Source: Propionibacteriaceae bacterium
GTDB lineage: Bacteria > Actinomycetota > Actinomycetes > Propionibacteriales > Propionibacteriaceae
Direction: 5' to 3'
DNA: 64,000 bases
Assembly: GCA_009782785.1 (NCBI GenBank)
Contig: WRIJ01000001.1
Location: 62,001-126,000, forward strand
The number at the start of each line of letters is the position of its first letter. The first letter of the stretch is position 1. A program made the position numbers and the translations under genes. The notes under the pieces are model-generated. The model ran no database searches and had not been told where the DNA came from. It worked only from the letters and a program-made list of their open reading frames with translations. Positions 48,459 through 57,418 of this stretch are shown here, piece by piece.

Positions 48459-49237
48459 CCGCATATGCTATCGATCATGTCTCCAAGGTGTTTGGTGGGC
48501 GGCGCCGAGAAGTCACCGCGCTAGAGGATCTGTGTTTGACAGTGGGGAAGAATCAGCGCTGGGGTATTGTCGGTGAATCAGGGTCTGGGAAAACCACGCT
48601 CTTGAAGATCCTCGCTGGGCTGATGAGCCCCACATCAGGGCGGGTCCAATTCCTTGATCGTGATCTTAGCCTCGATGATCGTTCCGCCATGGCTGCCCTA
48701 CGGTCCTCGGTACAGATGGTCTTCCAGGACCCGCGTTCATCGTTGAACCCTCGCATGAAAGTTTCATCAATCATTTCCGAACCTCTGCGCTCTCCACTTC
48801 TCAAAGGCAGGAGTGATGTACCGGAGGATCCCGATTCTCGGGTGCGAGAAGTCCTTGAAGCTGTTGGGCTTCCTAAGCAGGCAGGTGATCTGTATCCTCA
48901 CGAATTCTCTGGTGGCCAGCGCCAACGAATTGCCATTGCTCGTGCCTTAGCTCCTCGCCCCACCATTCTTTTAGCTGATGAGCCTGTCTCTGCACTCGAT
49001 GTGTCTGTACGAGCCCACGTACTTAATCTGCTCAATAATCTTGTGGATTCTTTTGATTTGACCCTCATCATGGTGACTCATGATTTGGCAGTCGTACGCC
49101 ACACCTGCGATAACGTCGGGGTGCTTCGTCGTGGCAAACTCATCGAATCGGGATCGGTGTCACAGGTCATGAATGCTCCATCCCAGGACTACACCAAGGA
49201 ATTACTCAGGGCTGTTCCCACCTTGGCGACCAGTTGA
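48455..49237 (+). CDS. ABC importer ATPase 2 (DppF/NikE-like)
   Basis: A 260-residue ATPase with Walker A GESGSGKT, Q-loop VFQDPRSSLNPRM, signature FSGGQRQR, Walker B LLADEPVSALD and H-loop VTHDL. The last gene of the importer operon. Its size is close to NikE rather than DppF. No nickel enzyme lies nearby to decide the substrate. Confidence 0.92.
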   Translation: MTAYAIDHVSKVFGGRRREVTALEDLCLTVGKNQRWGIVGESGSGKTTLLKILAGLMSPTSGRVQFLDRDLSLDDRSAMAALRSSVQMVFQDPRSSLNPRMKVSSIISEPLRSPLLKGRSDVPEDPDSRVREVLEAVGLPKQAGDLYPHEFSGGQRQRIAIARALAPRPTILLADEPVSALDVSVRAHVLNLLNNLVDSFDLTLIMVTHDLAVVRHTCDNVGVLRRGKLIESGSVSQVMNAPSQDYTKELLRAVPTLATS

Positions 49238-49299
49238 TATGCCCACTTTCTGGGACCGGAATTGCGCCAACAGGCACTGATGCCAGACAATAGACCACC

Positions 49300-50499
49300 G
49301 TGAAGGCACTTTTACTTGAAAACATCCATCCAGCTGCAATCAGCCTCTTGACCGACCAGGGAGTCGAGGTCACCTCTATGGCTGGCGCCCTTGACGGCGC
49401 AGAACTCATCGAGGCTCTCCAGGGTATGGACATCCTAGGAATCCGCTCGCGTACCTATGTCACTGACGAAGTGATCAAAGCCTGCCCACAGTTGTCAACT
49501 GTGGGAGCCTTCTGTATTGGGACTAATCAGATTGATGTGGGTTCAGCAACAAGCCATGGAATCCCAGTGTTTAATGCACCTTTTTCCAATACTCGCTCGG
49601 TTGTGGAACTGGTCATCGCCGAGATTATTGCACTAGCGCGTCATCTCACTGACCAGAATTCCAAAATGCAAGCAGGCATCTGGATGAAGTCCGCTACTGG
49701 TGCCCACGAGGTACGCGGGCGTACTCTCGGCATCGTTGGATACGGAAATATTGGCTCCCAACTGTCTGTCCTAGCGGAGTCACTCGGAATGCGTGTGGTG
49801 TTTTATGACATCGCTGACAAACTGGCTCTCGGTAATGCCGTACGCTGTGAGACACTCGATGAGTTGTTGAAAATCTCTGATGTGGTCTCCTTGCATGTTG
49901 ATGGCCGCGAATCCAATACAGGTTTCTTCACTCGTGACATGATTGAGGCTATGAAACCTCGGGCTTTCCTGATGAATCTGTGCCGTGGAATTGTTGTGGA
50001 CATGGATGCGCTGAAGGATGGGCTCGAATCGGGTCATATCGCTGGTGCAGCAATCGATGTTTTCCCTCAGGAGCCTGCAAATTCTGGAGATGAATTTTCT
50101 AGCGTTCTCCAAGGGATCGACAATGTCATTCTCACACCCCATATTGGAGGCTCGACTCTGGAAGCCCAAGAAGACATTGGGCGCTTTGTGGCAGGAAAAC
50201 TGCTCGACTATTCTCACTTTGGTGCCACGGCTATGAGTGTGAATACCCCAGGGGTTCAGATGGATGCATCGGGGATCTCCCGGATCCTGCATCACCATGC
50301 CAATGTACCTGGGGTGCTCGCTAAGGTGAACACTATCTATAGTGACCATGGAGTGAACGTAGAAACCCAGCAATTGGCAACCAAGGGAAGTGTCGGGTAC
50401 GCCGTGACAGACATCGACTCACTGGCCAGTGATGATCTGATCCACGAACTGGAGAACCTACCCGAGACGATTAGGGTTTCTCACATCTCCAGGGTTTAA
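49300..50499 (+). CDS. serA: D-3-phosphoglycerate dehydrogenase, short ACT form
   Basis: A 399-residue NAD-dependent enzyme starting serine biosynthesis. The nucleotide loop is GYGNIGSQ; catalytic Arg, Glu and His are in CRGIVV, DVFPQEP and LTPHIGGST. A C-terminal ACT domain (about 325-399; VPGVLAKVNTIYSDHGVNV) would bind serine. This is the shorter E. coli-like architecture rather than the roughly 530-residue actinobacterial form with an extra domain. The stop overlaps the convergent hisN stop by 4 bp (TTAA). Confidence 0.93.
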   Translation: MKALLLENIHPAAISLLTDQGVEVTSMAGALDGAELIEALQGMDILGIRSRTYVTDEVIKACPQLSTVGAFCIGTNQIDVGSATSHGIPVFNAPFSNTRSVVELVIAEIIALARHLTDQNSKMQAGIWMKSATGAHEVRGRTLGIVGYGNIGSQLSVLAESLGMRVVFYDIADKLALGNAVRCETLDELLKISDVVSLHVDGRESNTGFFTRDMIEAMKPRAFLMNLCRGIVVDMDALKDGLESGHIAGAAIDVFPQEPANSGDEFSSVLQGIDNVILTPHIGGSTLEAQEDIGRFVAGKLLDYSHFGATAMSVNTPGVQMDASGISRILHHHANVPGVLAKVNTIYSDHGVNVETQQLATKGSVGYAVTDIDSLASDDLIHELENLPETIRVSHISRV

Positions 50500-51347
50500 T
50501 CCTCTGTTACTGGCACGGCTCGTCGGGCAATCACTAGGGAATCTTCCTTGTCGTCGCCCACATCCATGGCCAGCATGTTGAGAACCTGTTCGTGGAGGCG
50601 AGCATTGGTCGCTAGAGCTCCAGGGCCCACAGGGCCTGGGTCGCCATCAAGTGAAGTGAATCGCCCTCCTGCTTCAGTCACAATTGGCACCAAGGCGGCC
50701 ATGTCGTGCAACGCAAGATCAGGCTCACAAGCGATATCTACGGATCCTTCGGCTACCATCATGTACGACCAGAAGTCGCCGAATCCGCGAGTGCGCTGTG
50801 CAGATCGAAGCAGGTCACCAAATTGACGCCCACGCCCAGAATCGACCCAGCCACCCAAAGACGAGTAGGACAAAAAAGCATCCGAGACCCAATCGACGCT
50901 AGAGACTTCAATCTTTTTCCCTGACAACAGTCCACGCCCAGCGAAAGCACCTCCACCTTGGTGGGCCCACCAGCGCCGCGATAGTGCAGGAGCACTCACC
51001 ACAGATAGGACTGGCAGCTCACCGATCACCAAAGCGATGAGTGTCGCCCACACAGGTGCTCCCCTCACGAAGTTTGCTGTGCCATCAATAGGATCAATCA
51101 CCCAACGCCTGCGTCCCCACCCGGATTCTCCACTTTCCTCACCATGGAACCCATCACGGGGGCGAGCAGTGGCCAAAGTACGTTTCAGGGCCTCTTCTAC
51201 TGCTGTGTCTGCATCAGTGACTGCTGTGTCGTCTTCCTTCACCTGTACCGAAAGGTCATCACTGCGGAAACGATCCATTGTGATGGAATCCGCACTATCA
51301 GCAAGCATGTGAGCGAGGCGCACATCGTCGATCAGATTATCAGCCAT
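50496..51347 (-). CDS. hisN: histidinol-phosphatase, IMPase type
   Basis: A 283-residue inositol-monophosphatase-fold enzyme. Metal-binding motifs are FHGEESG, WVIDPIDGTANFVRG and CEPDLALHDMAALVPIVTEAGG. In actinobacteria this group, downstream of aroA and rsgA, is histidinol-phosphatase (Rv3137 type). ATG 51347 lies 6 nt after TAGCCT. The C-terminal 30 residues are polar. Confidence 0.85.
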   Translation of the reverse strand: MADNLIDDVRLAHMLADSADSITMDRFRSDDLSVQVKEDDTAVTDADTAVEEALKRTLATARPRDGFHGEESGESGWGRRRWVIDPIDGTANFVRGAPVWATLIALVIGELPVLSVVSAPALSRRWWAHQGGGAFAGRGLLSGKKIEVSSVDWVSDAFLSYSSLGGWVDSGRGRQFGDLLRSAQRTRGFGDFWSYMMVAEGSVDIACEPDLALHDMAALVPIVTEAGGRFTSLDGDPGPVGPGALATNARLHEQVLNMLAMDVGDDKEDSLVIARRAVPVTED

Positions 51348-51353
51348 GGTCCT

Positions 51354-51359
51354 AGGCTA
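51354..51359 (-). promoter_or_regulatory. -10 element TAGCCT of hisN
   Basis: Minus-strand TAGCCT, six bases (AGGACC), then ATG 51347. The AGG in the spacer is too close to be a normal ribosome site. Confidence 0.45.
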
Positions 51360-51415
51360 GCGGTTTTGTGACGAAATAGTGTGACGAATCGTCGACAACG
51401 GTAGCCTTCTTTTGT

Positions 51416-52399
51416 TCACCAAGAGGTGCGACTGAGTTCCATTCGCCGAAAGGATGCCAAACGTTGTTCCATCAGCAACCCGTCACGTACGGCCCTATCG
51501 AGTTCACATTCGGGTTCAATCTCCCGATGGGTGCAGCCTCGAGGGCAATGATGGGCGATCTCGCCGAGATCGCTGAAGGCTGAAATCACATGATCGGGGT
51601 CAACATGCTTCAGGCCAAATGATCGTACTCCTGGAGTGTCAATCACCCAACCACCAGGAGTCGGCAATTCTAAGGCAATCGCTGAGGTGGAGACATGGCG
51701 ACCTTTACCAGTGACATCATTGACGAGCCCTGTACGGCGAGCAGCGTGTGGAATCAGAGCGTTGACAAGAGTGGATTTACCAACACCAGAATGCCCAATA
51801 AACACTGATACATGATTCTTAAGTTGTTCGCGAAACTCTCCAAGGTCGCATCCGGGTTGGATCACAACATGAGGGATTCCTAGTGGCTCATAGGCAGCAA
51901 GCAGTTCCTTGGGGGAGGCAAGGTCTGCTTTCGTGAGCGCCAAGAGGGGAGTTAAACCGCCATCGTAACCAGCAACGAGAATCCGGTCGATCATTCCCAT
52001 GCGAGGTTCCGGGTCTGCCAGTGCAGTGACAATGACGAGTTGATCTGCATTAGCAACAATGGGGCGCTCATAGGGGTCGTCATCATCAGCAGTACGCAGC
52101 AGTACTGTGTCGCGTTGTTGGACTTCAGCGATGCGAGCGAGACTACCTGGCGTACCTGAGATGTCGCCGTCGAGGCGAACAAGATCACCAACAATCACCG
52201 ACTTACGCCCCATAGCTCTCGCCCTGGTTGCTGTGACTTCTTCTGTGTCAACCAAGCAGTTGTAACGTCCGCGGTTGATGGTCACTACTCGGCCTATAGG
52301 TAGTGAACTATAGTCGGGGCGATCCTTAGTTCGGGGGCGACTCCTTTTCGAGGGCCGTCCAAACCTCGCATGATCGTCGTCAAACAGTGATTGACTCAC
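51416..52399 (-). CDS. rsgA: ribosome small-subunit GTPase RsgA
   Basis: A 327-residue circularly permuted GTPase acting in late 30S maturation. An N-terminal OB fold (about 30-100) precedes the permuted G motifs in the order TKAD, GHSGVGKSTLVNAL, DTPGVRSFGL. A C-terminal zinc knuckle follows (CPRGCTHREIEPEC). GTG 52399 overlaps the aroA stop (GTGA). Downstream of aroA as in other actinobacteria. Confidence 0.94.
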   Translation of the reverse strand: MSQSLFDDDHARFGRPSKRSRPRTKDRPDYSSLPIGRVVTINRGRYNCLVDTEEVTATRARAMGRKSVIVGDLVRLDGDISGTPGSLARIAEVQQRDTVLLRTADDDDPYERPIVANADQLVIVTALADPEPRMGMIDRILVAGYDGGLTPLLALTKADLASPKELLAAYEPLGIPHVVIQPGCDLGEFREQLKNHVSVFIGHSGVGKSTLVNALIPHAARRTGLVNDVTGKGRHVSTSAIALELPTPGGWVIDTPGVRSFGLKHVDPDHVISAFSDLGEIAHHCPRGCTHREIEPECELDRAVRDGLLMEQRLASFRRMELSRTSW

Positions 52400-53643
52400 G
52401 GAAACATCTCTTGCCACGTGTGAGCAAAACCGGGCATGGTTTTGGTCGTACATTCAATATCGTCGATAGTGATTCCTGGGATTCGAGCGCCAATCAGGGC
52501 CCCCAAATGCGCCATTCTGTGATCGCCGTAACTATGGAATATTCCACTTCCCAGAGGTGCGGGGCGAATAATGAGACCATCAGATGTTTCGGTGCAATAC
52601 CCACCCAAAGCCGTGATCTCTGTAGCAATGGCAGACAATCGATTCGTTTCATGTCCACGGATGTGTCCCACACCGCGAATTCGGGTATCACCCTCAGCGA
52701 AAAGGGCCAAACCCACCAAGAGTGGTGTCAATTCACTGGTAGCACTCAAATCAATATCTATCCCTGAGACTGTGCCGGTGCCTGTGACGCTCACGTGGGT
52801 TTCTGCTCTGGTGACCGATGCTCCCAATTGTTCGAAGATGTCCAGCACTCGGATTCCTGGTTGAATGCTGGAGGTGGGCCAGTCCTTGATAGTGACGCTT
52901 CCTCCGCAGACCACTGCTGCTGCGAGAAATACCGCTGCAGTGGTCAGATCAGGTTCTATCACTTCAGTGATTCCTTGAAGAGGTGTCGGGGCAACCACCC
53001 ACCAGTTGTCACCATACGTCAAACTCGCCCCTCGAGCAGACAATGCATGGATAGTCATGTCAATATGGGGTTGGGAGGGGAGAGGCCCCCCGTGGTGGTG
53101 GATCGCAATCCCGCTTGGGAAGCGCGGTGCGCTCAGTAGCAACCCAGAAATGAACTGACTAGACGCTGATGAATCTAGTGTGACCGCACGCCCGGTGATG
53201 GGTCCTTGAACACTGAACGGTAGTGAGGAACCTTCCGTGATGGCACCCAAGCCTTGGAGGGCTGTGAGTAGTGGTGATATGGGACGAGCTGTGGATGCAT
53301 CGTCCCCGAAGAAGGAGACCTTTTGCCCAGAGATGACAGCCAGTGGTGGAAGGAATCTCATGACTGTTCCAGCTAGTCCACAGTCAATGGCAACATCTCC
53401 ACGATCGTGGGTGATCGGTGTGACCTCCCAGTAGTCCTCACGATGATCGTCGATGAGGGCACCAAGGGACCGCAAACCTTGGATCATGAGAGATGTATCC
53501 CGGGCACGTAAACCCCGGCGAATAACACTAGGTGTGTCACTGAGGGCTGCCAGTACGAGGGAACGGGCTGTTGCTGACTTCGACCCAGGAACAACCACAT
53601 CACTGTGGAGCGGTCCTAAAACAGTGGGGGCAACCCACGTCAT
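52396..53643 (-). CDS. aroA: 3-phosphoshikimate 1-carboxyvinyltransferase
   Basis: A 415-residue EPSP synthase of the shikimate pathway. PEP/shikimate-3-phosphate residues lie in VPGSKSATARSLVLAAL (about 17-33) and CGLAGTVMRFLPPLA; further motifs are SSASSQFISGLLLSAP and the C-terminal GDHRMAHLGALIG. Its start overlaps the DoxX stop (TGATG), its stop the rsgA start. Confidence 0.95.
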   Translation of the reverse strand: MTWVAPTVLGPLHSDVVVPGSKSATARSLVLAALSDTPSVIRRGLRARDTSLMIQGLRSLGALIDDHREDYWEVTPITHDRGDVAIDCGLAGTVMRFLPPLAVISGQKVSFFGDDASTARPISPLLTALQGLGAITEGSSLPFSVQGPITGRAVTLDSSASSQFISGLLLSAPRFPSGIAIHHHGGPLPSQPHIDMTIHALSARGASLTYGDNWWVVAPTPLQGITEVIEPDLTTAAVFLAAAVVCGGSVTIKDWPTSSIQPGIRVLDIFEQLGASVTRAETHVSVTGTGTVSGIDIDLSATSELTPLLVGLALFAEGDTRIRGVGHIRGHETNRLSAIATEITALGGYCTETSDGLIIRPAPLGSGIFHSYGDHRMAHLGALIGARIPGITIDDIECTTKTMPGFAHTWQEMFP

Positions 53644-54212
53644 CAGTGTGTCTCCGGGCTGGAGAGAATCTCACTCAATCGATGCATGCGCCTACTGGTG
53701 AACTTGTCTTGTTGCTTATGAAAGGCACGCTGACGAGCTTGGTCTTTACGCTTGTCAGCACGTTGTTGTTGTGCGGCTTGTTTGTGAACATCGCGCACCC
53801 AGGCTCGGCGAGGTTTCCCTTGTGAATCTGCTGCTTCAATGAGCACTCCACCTAAGAGGGCACACTCGCGGAAGAGGGCAATGCCAGGAGTTTTTTCTTG
53901 GGCAACCACCGAGACCTTGGGGGCATAAGACGCTGCCAGGATCATTGCTCCAAGGCGTCTGAAGAATCCTGTTGCCATCATGAAGGCTCCAAGAATTTGG
54001 ACGATTCCATGCAGGCGTACGAAACCCTGAGTACTGGTGGGGAGCTTGCGATGAATACCTGGGGGAAGAACCTTATCTCCACGACTTCGTACAGCTGATA
54101 CCAGCGGTTGTGCATCGTCTACGAATCGCTCAGGGCTGGTGAGTGCCTGGAGTCCATCGGCGATGAAATAACTGGCGAGCAATGAACGGAAGATGAAGCG
54201 CAAGAATTTCAT
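53643..54212 (-). CDS. DoxX family membrane protein
   Basis: A 189-residue protein with about four membrane helices (FIFRSLLASYFIADGLQAL, GIVQILGAFMMATGFFRRLGAMILAASY, FRECALLGGVLI) and a basic, Gln/Lys-rich C-terminal tail of about 50 residues. The start at 54212 (MKFLRFIFRS) matches the family; the ribosome site is weak. First gene of the DoxX-aroA-rsgA series, divergent from the sigma factor gene. Confidence 0.85.
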   Translation of the reverse strand: MKFLRFIFRSLLASYFIADGLQALTSPERFVDDAQPLVSAVRSRGDKVLPPGIHRKLPTSTQGFVRLHGIVQILGAFMMATGFFRRLGAMILAASYAPKVSVVAQEKTPGIALFRECALLGGVLIEAADSQGKPRRAWVRDVHKQAAQQQRADKRKDQARQRAFHKQQDKFTSRRMHRLSEILSSPETH

Positions 54213-54354
54213 GGGTTCTTTTCTACCATCTCCTGGGTACATGAGCGAATTATCTTCCCCACAACCAGCATCTAGGAATTCTGCCATCGTGGAAAATCCG
54301 TAGATAAGGCTTGGCCATGCGGTAGTCTTATTGCGCACAGAACCGGGGGGTACG

Positions 54355-54930
54355 ATGGCAAGAGAAACTCGGGAGGACCGAGTTGCACGCTTCGAGCGTG
54401 ACGCCCTGCCCTTTATTCATCAACTCTATGGCGGTGCGATCAAGCTCACCCACAACAGTGCTGATGCAGAAGACCTGGTGCAAGAAACCTATGCCAAAGC
54501 TTTCTCATCCTTTGAACAATTCACAGAAGGAACCAATCTCAAGGCTTGGCTTTACAGGATTTTGACGAATACATATATCAATAGTTATCGCAAGGCGCAG
54601 AGGTCGCCGAAGATTTCTGATTCACCGGATATCGAGGATTGGCAATTGGCAAGGGCAGAAACCCATTCAGTCTCACCGACAGCCTCCGCAGAGATGGAAG
54701 CTTTGAGCCGACTGACAGATTCAAGAATTATTGATGCGATGAAATCGCTGAAGGAAGAATATCGCTATCCTGTCTATCTTGCGGATGTGGAGGGCTTCTC
54801 CTACAAGGAGATCGCTGATATTCTTGATATTCCCGTTGGTACGGTGATGTCGCGTTTAAGCCGTGGAAGGACCCAATTACGCAGGGCTCTCCAACAGATT
54901 GCGGGAATCGGGGTGGAGACAGATGGCTGA
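54355..54930 (+). CDS. sigR: ECF sigma factor, SigR/SigH type
   Basis: A 191-residue group IV sigma factor. Region 2 (about 20-85; [35 protein letters not shown]) and region 4 (about 125-180; [28 protein letters not shown]) are intact. The N-terminal and region 2.1 sequence is like the oxidative-stress SigR/SigH group. ATG 54355 follows a G-rich site. The end overlaps the anti-sigma gene by 8 bp, the usual coupled pair. Confidence 0.93.
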   Translation: MARETREDRVARFERDALPFIHQLYGGAIKLTHNSADAEDLVQETYAKAFSSFEQFTEGTNLKAWLYRILTNTYINSYRKAQRSPKISDSPDIEDWQLARAETHSVSPTASAEMEALSRLTDSRIIDAMKSLKEEYRYPVYLADVEGFSYKEIADILDIPVGTVMSRLSRGRTQLRRALQQIAGIGVETDG

Positions 54931-55177
54931 CTATTCACAGATGTGCAGTTTCGTCATGATGAGAATCAATGCCTTCTTAGATCACGAGCTAGATGAGAAG
55001 GTCGCCGATCAAATGCGTGTGCACTTGTCTGAGTGTGAGGAATGCCTCAACGAAGTGGAGATTTGGACCATGATTCGTACGGCAGTGAAAAAAGCCTACG
55101 AACCTGACCCCGCTCCAGCGTCTTTGCTTGAGAAGGTTACTGCCCGGATCAGGAGCCTTGAACAGGAAGCAGTATAA
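54923..55177 (+). CDS. rsrA: zinc anti-sigma factor, RsrA/RshA type
   Basis: An 84-residue ZAS-domain protein with Cys8 and the HxxxCxxC motif (His34, Cys38, Cys41; HLSECEEC). In the family these hold zinc when reduced and form disulfides to free the sigma factor under thiol stress. ATG 54923 lies within the sigma gene 3' end. Its partner is encoded directly upstream. Confidence 0.92.
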   Translation: MADYSQMCSFVMMRINAFLDHELDEKVADQMRVHLSECEECLNEVEIWTMIRTAVKKAYEPDPAPASLLEKVTARIRSLEQEAV

Positions 55178-55185
55178 GCCAAGGT

Positions 55186-55260
55186 TCAGGAATGGGGACG
55201 CTTGCCGTGGTTTGCCTTTGAGTTCTTGCGAGCCCTGCGTCGACGACCGGCCTTTGCCAT
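55186..55260 (-). CDS. 50S ribosomal protein bL37
   Basis: A 24-codon gene on the minus strand. The product starts MAKAGRRRRARKNSK and ends NHGKRPHS, the pattern of the tiny actinobacterial ribosomal protein bL37 found next to the sigR-rsrA pair. ATG 55260 has an AGGAG site 6 nt upstream. It lies tail to tail with rsrA, 8 bp apart. It is easily missed because of its size. Confidence 0.88.
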   Translation of the reverse strand: MAKAGRRRRARKNSKANHGKRPHS

Positions 55261-55359
55261 GGTTACTCCTAGAATCGAAATCGAGGATCAATTCTGCCAT
55301 ATTCCCGATCAACATGCGACTATTGCTGCGAGCGTACCCCAGTGGCTGCTGCTTGGGGC

Positions 55360-55365
55360 TAGGCT
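55360..55365 (+). promoter_or_regulatory. -10 element TAGGCT, leaderless start at 55372
   Basis: TAGGCT, six bases (GGTGAA), then ATG 55372 of the sensor kinase gene. Confidence 0.5.
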
Positions 55366-55371
55366 GGTGAA

Positions 55372-56838
55372 ATGTTGCGAGTGCCATCTGCCGTACGACC
55401 ACACGTCGCCTTAGGAGAAACCCAAGCCGCGTTCCTTGAAGCGCTTACAGACGATTGGCATATTCTCGCCGACCTTTCTTTTTCAGATATTGTCTTGTGG
55501 GTTCCCGGGATCGATGACCAGCAGTTCTATGCGATAGCACAGATTAGACCTGCCACGGGGCCAGCAGCGCTGGAAGATGATGTTGTTGGGGAATGCATCT
55601 CCTATGATCCTGCACACATGGTCACCCAGGCGTACCTCTCCCAGAAAACCTGCCAGATGTCAGATAATAAGATTCAGGCGGGCATTCCTGCAGATGTGAA
55701 GGCCGTTCCGCTGATGGTCGATTGCAGCTGTTGGGGTGTTCTCGAACGGCATACCAACATGATGGGAGTTCATGCAAGCGGCGATCTTGAAGACAATTAT
55801 CGTATGACTGCCGAGATTCTTTTCGCCATGGCATCAAGAGGGGAATTCCCTGATCCTGGGCATACCAGGTTACGCGGAATTAGCCCACGAGTAGGCGAAG
55901 GGCTCATCTTGCTTGATCCTGATGCCGTGGTGGCCTATGCCAGTCCTAATGCTGTCACGGCCTATCGGAATCTGGGATTGACAACACCTTTAGTGGGGGA
56001 GGACATCATCAAGGTGACCTCCAGCCTCATGGAAGAATCAGGGAATCCTGTCGACACTCATCTGGCAGGAGATATTCGGTCCATCCATTCAGCTGAGGTA
56101 GAAATCTCCACCCGTGAAGCAGCACTGTTTTTGAGGATCATTCCTTTGACGAGCACTGAAGGAAGAGTCGGTACGGTGGTGGTATGCCGAGAAACAACCG
56201 AAATTCGTGAAAAGGAACGCCAACTCGTCACCAAAGATGCCACAATTAGAGAGATTCACCATCGCGTGAAGAACAATTTGCAGACAGTCAGCGCGTTACT
56301 TCGGCTTCAAGCCCGGCGAATGAGCTCCCCAGAAGCAACCACAGCCCTCGAAGAAGCGATGGCCCGAGTCCAAGCGATTGCTGTGGTCCATGAGATTTTG
56401 TCGCAGTCAATGCCCGGATCAGTGGTCTTTGATGACATCGCTGACCGACTCTTGAAGTTGACTGCTGACGTCGCCTCAGTTCGAGGACACCTTGAGACAA
56501 CCCGACAGGGAAGTTTCGGAGAAATCTCCGCTGAAAAGGCAACACACTTAGCACTAGTTATTACTGAATTGTGTCACAACGCTATAGAACATGGCTTGTC
56601 GAGTGGAACAGGAAAGGTAACACTCCAAGCCTCCAGGTTCGACGATGGCAGACTAGAGATTGAAGTGATAGACAATGGCACAGGGTTACCGGAGGATTTC
56701 GACATTCATGACCCCAACCGCAAGAGTCTAGGGCTCTCTATCGTGAGCACCCTCATTGCAGACATGGATGGTGAATTTGATGTGGTCGGAAATACCCCCC
56801 CACCCGGTGCTCGTGCACGAGTAAGAATTCCTTTGTGA
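55372..56838 (+). CDS. pdtaS: PdtaS-like sensor histidine kinase
   Basis: A 488-residue cytosolic kinase with an N-terminal GAF-like domain (about 15-155), a PAS-like domain (about 165-280), a HisKA_2 domain with phospho-acceptor His297 (HHRVKNNLQTVSALLRLQ), and a HATPase domain (ITELCHNAIEHG, DNGTGLPEDF, GLSIV). In mycobacteria PdtaS phosphorylates the RNA-binding antiterminator PdtaR; no such gene is in the window. Neighbours bL37 and whiB1 match the usual order. Confidence 0.92.
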   Translation: MLRVPSAVRPHVALGETQAAFLEALTDDWHILADLSFSDIVLWVPGIDDQQFYAIAQIRPATGPAALEDDVVGECISYDPAHMVTQAYLSQKTCQMSDNKIQAGIPADVKAVPLMVDCSCWGVLERHTNMMGVHASGDLEDNYRMTAEILFAMASRGEFPDPGHTRLRGISPRVGEGLILLDPDAVVAYASPNAVTAYRNLGLTTPLVGEDIIKVTSSLMEESGNPVDTHLAGDIRSIHSAEVEISTREAALFLRIIPLTSTEGRVGTVVVCRETTEIREKERQLVTKDATIREIHHRVKNNLQTVSALLRLQARRMSSPEATTALEEAMARVQAIAVVHEILSQSMPGSVVFDDIADRLLKLTADVASVRGHLETTRQGSFGEISAEKATHLALVITELCHNAIEHGLSSGTGKVTLQASRFDDGRLEIEVIDNGTGLPEDFDIHDPNRKSLGLSIVSTLIADMDGEFDVVGNTPPPGARARVRIPL

Positions 56839-56869
56839 AGGGTAAACGTCTCAGTATTAGCCCATGCGA

Positions 56870-57121
56870 TTAGCCCATGCGCAAACGGGATCGCGCAGCA
56901 CGCCTTTTCATGGAGCGGCGTTCTTCCTCACTGAGGCCTCCCCAGACACCATGGTCTTGACCAGCTTCCAGGGCCCAGGCTAGACAGTTGTCTCGTACAG
57001 AACAAGACGAGCAGACTTTTTTGGCCTCTTCAATCTGAAGAAGGGCAGGCCCAGTGTTACCAATGGGAAAGAACAGCTCGGGGTCTTCACTCAGACAAGC
57101 TGATTGATGGCGCCAGTCCAT
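56870..57121 (-). CDS. whiB1: WhiB1-type iron-sulfur transcription factor
   Basis: An 83-residue Wbl protein with the four cluster cysteines Cys9, Cys37, Cys40 and Cys46 (VCSSCSVRDNC), the GVWGGLSEEER turn at 58-68 and a basic C-terminal DNA-binding tail (RRAARSRLRMG). The MDWRHQSACL start and length match the essential WhiB1. It usually binds the primary sigma factor and responds to nitric oxide. AGGAGG lies just upstream; ATG 57124 is a possible alternative one codon earlier. Confidence 0.94.
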   Translation of the reverse strand: MDWRHQSACLSEDPELFFPIGNTGPALLQIEEAKKVCSSCSVRDNCLAWALEAGQDHGVWGGLSEEERRSMKRRAARSRLRMG

Positions 57122-57283
57122 CATCCTCCTTCGATGTTCGAGAGCCCAGTGAAACGCAGCTCCCGATTCTGCAACCGTACAAGGATGGCAGACAGGTGGA
57201 GAATATTCAAGGGTTTTCGACAAAACAAGACATATCGATGTATTTCTTGAAGGAAACTTGCCGCAAACTGGTGAGACGATTCA

Positions 57284-57358
57284 TGGCACCCCCAGGGCGA
57301 TTCGAACGCCCGCACCCGCCTCCGGAGGGCGGTGCTCTATCCACTGAGCTATGGGGGC
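57284..57358 (-). tRNA. tRNA-Arg (CCG)
   Basis: A minus-strand cloverleaf: acceptor GCCCCCA/TGGGGGT, D arm GCTCAGTGGATAGAGC, anticodon arm CCGCC-CTCCGGA-GGCGG, T arm GGGCG-TTCGAAT-CGCCC. The anticodon is CCG. CCA is encoded at 57284-57286, unlike the fMet gene in this window. Confidence 0.95.
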
Positions 57359-57405
57359 TGGAGCCATCCCACTCTACCACCACCAGTGACAAGCTCAGAT
57401 GGCGA

Positions 57406-57411
57406 TAGGGT
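57406..57411 (+). promoter_or_regulatory. -10 element TAGGGT of lysA
   Basis: TAGGGT, seven bases (TATCCCC), then ATG 57419. Nearly the same string precedes the gene at 19926. Confidence 0.5.
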
Positions 57412-57418
57412 TATCCCC

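Noticed and set aside
54274-54300. A possible SigR-type autoregulatory promoter (GGAAT ... GTAG) before the sigma gene
   Set aside because: The spacer is about 20 nt and the -10 is GTAG rather than GTT, so the match is too loose to call.
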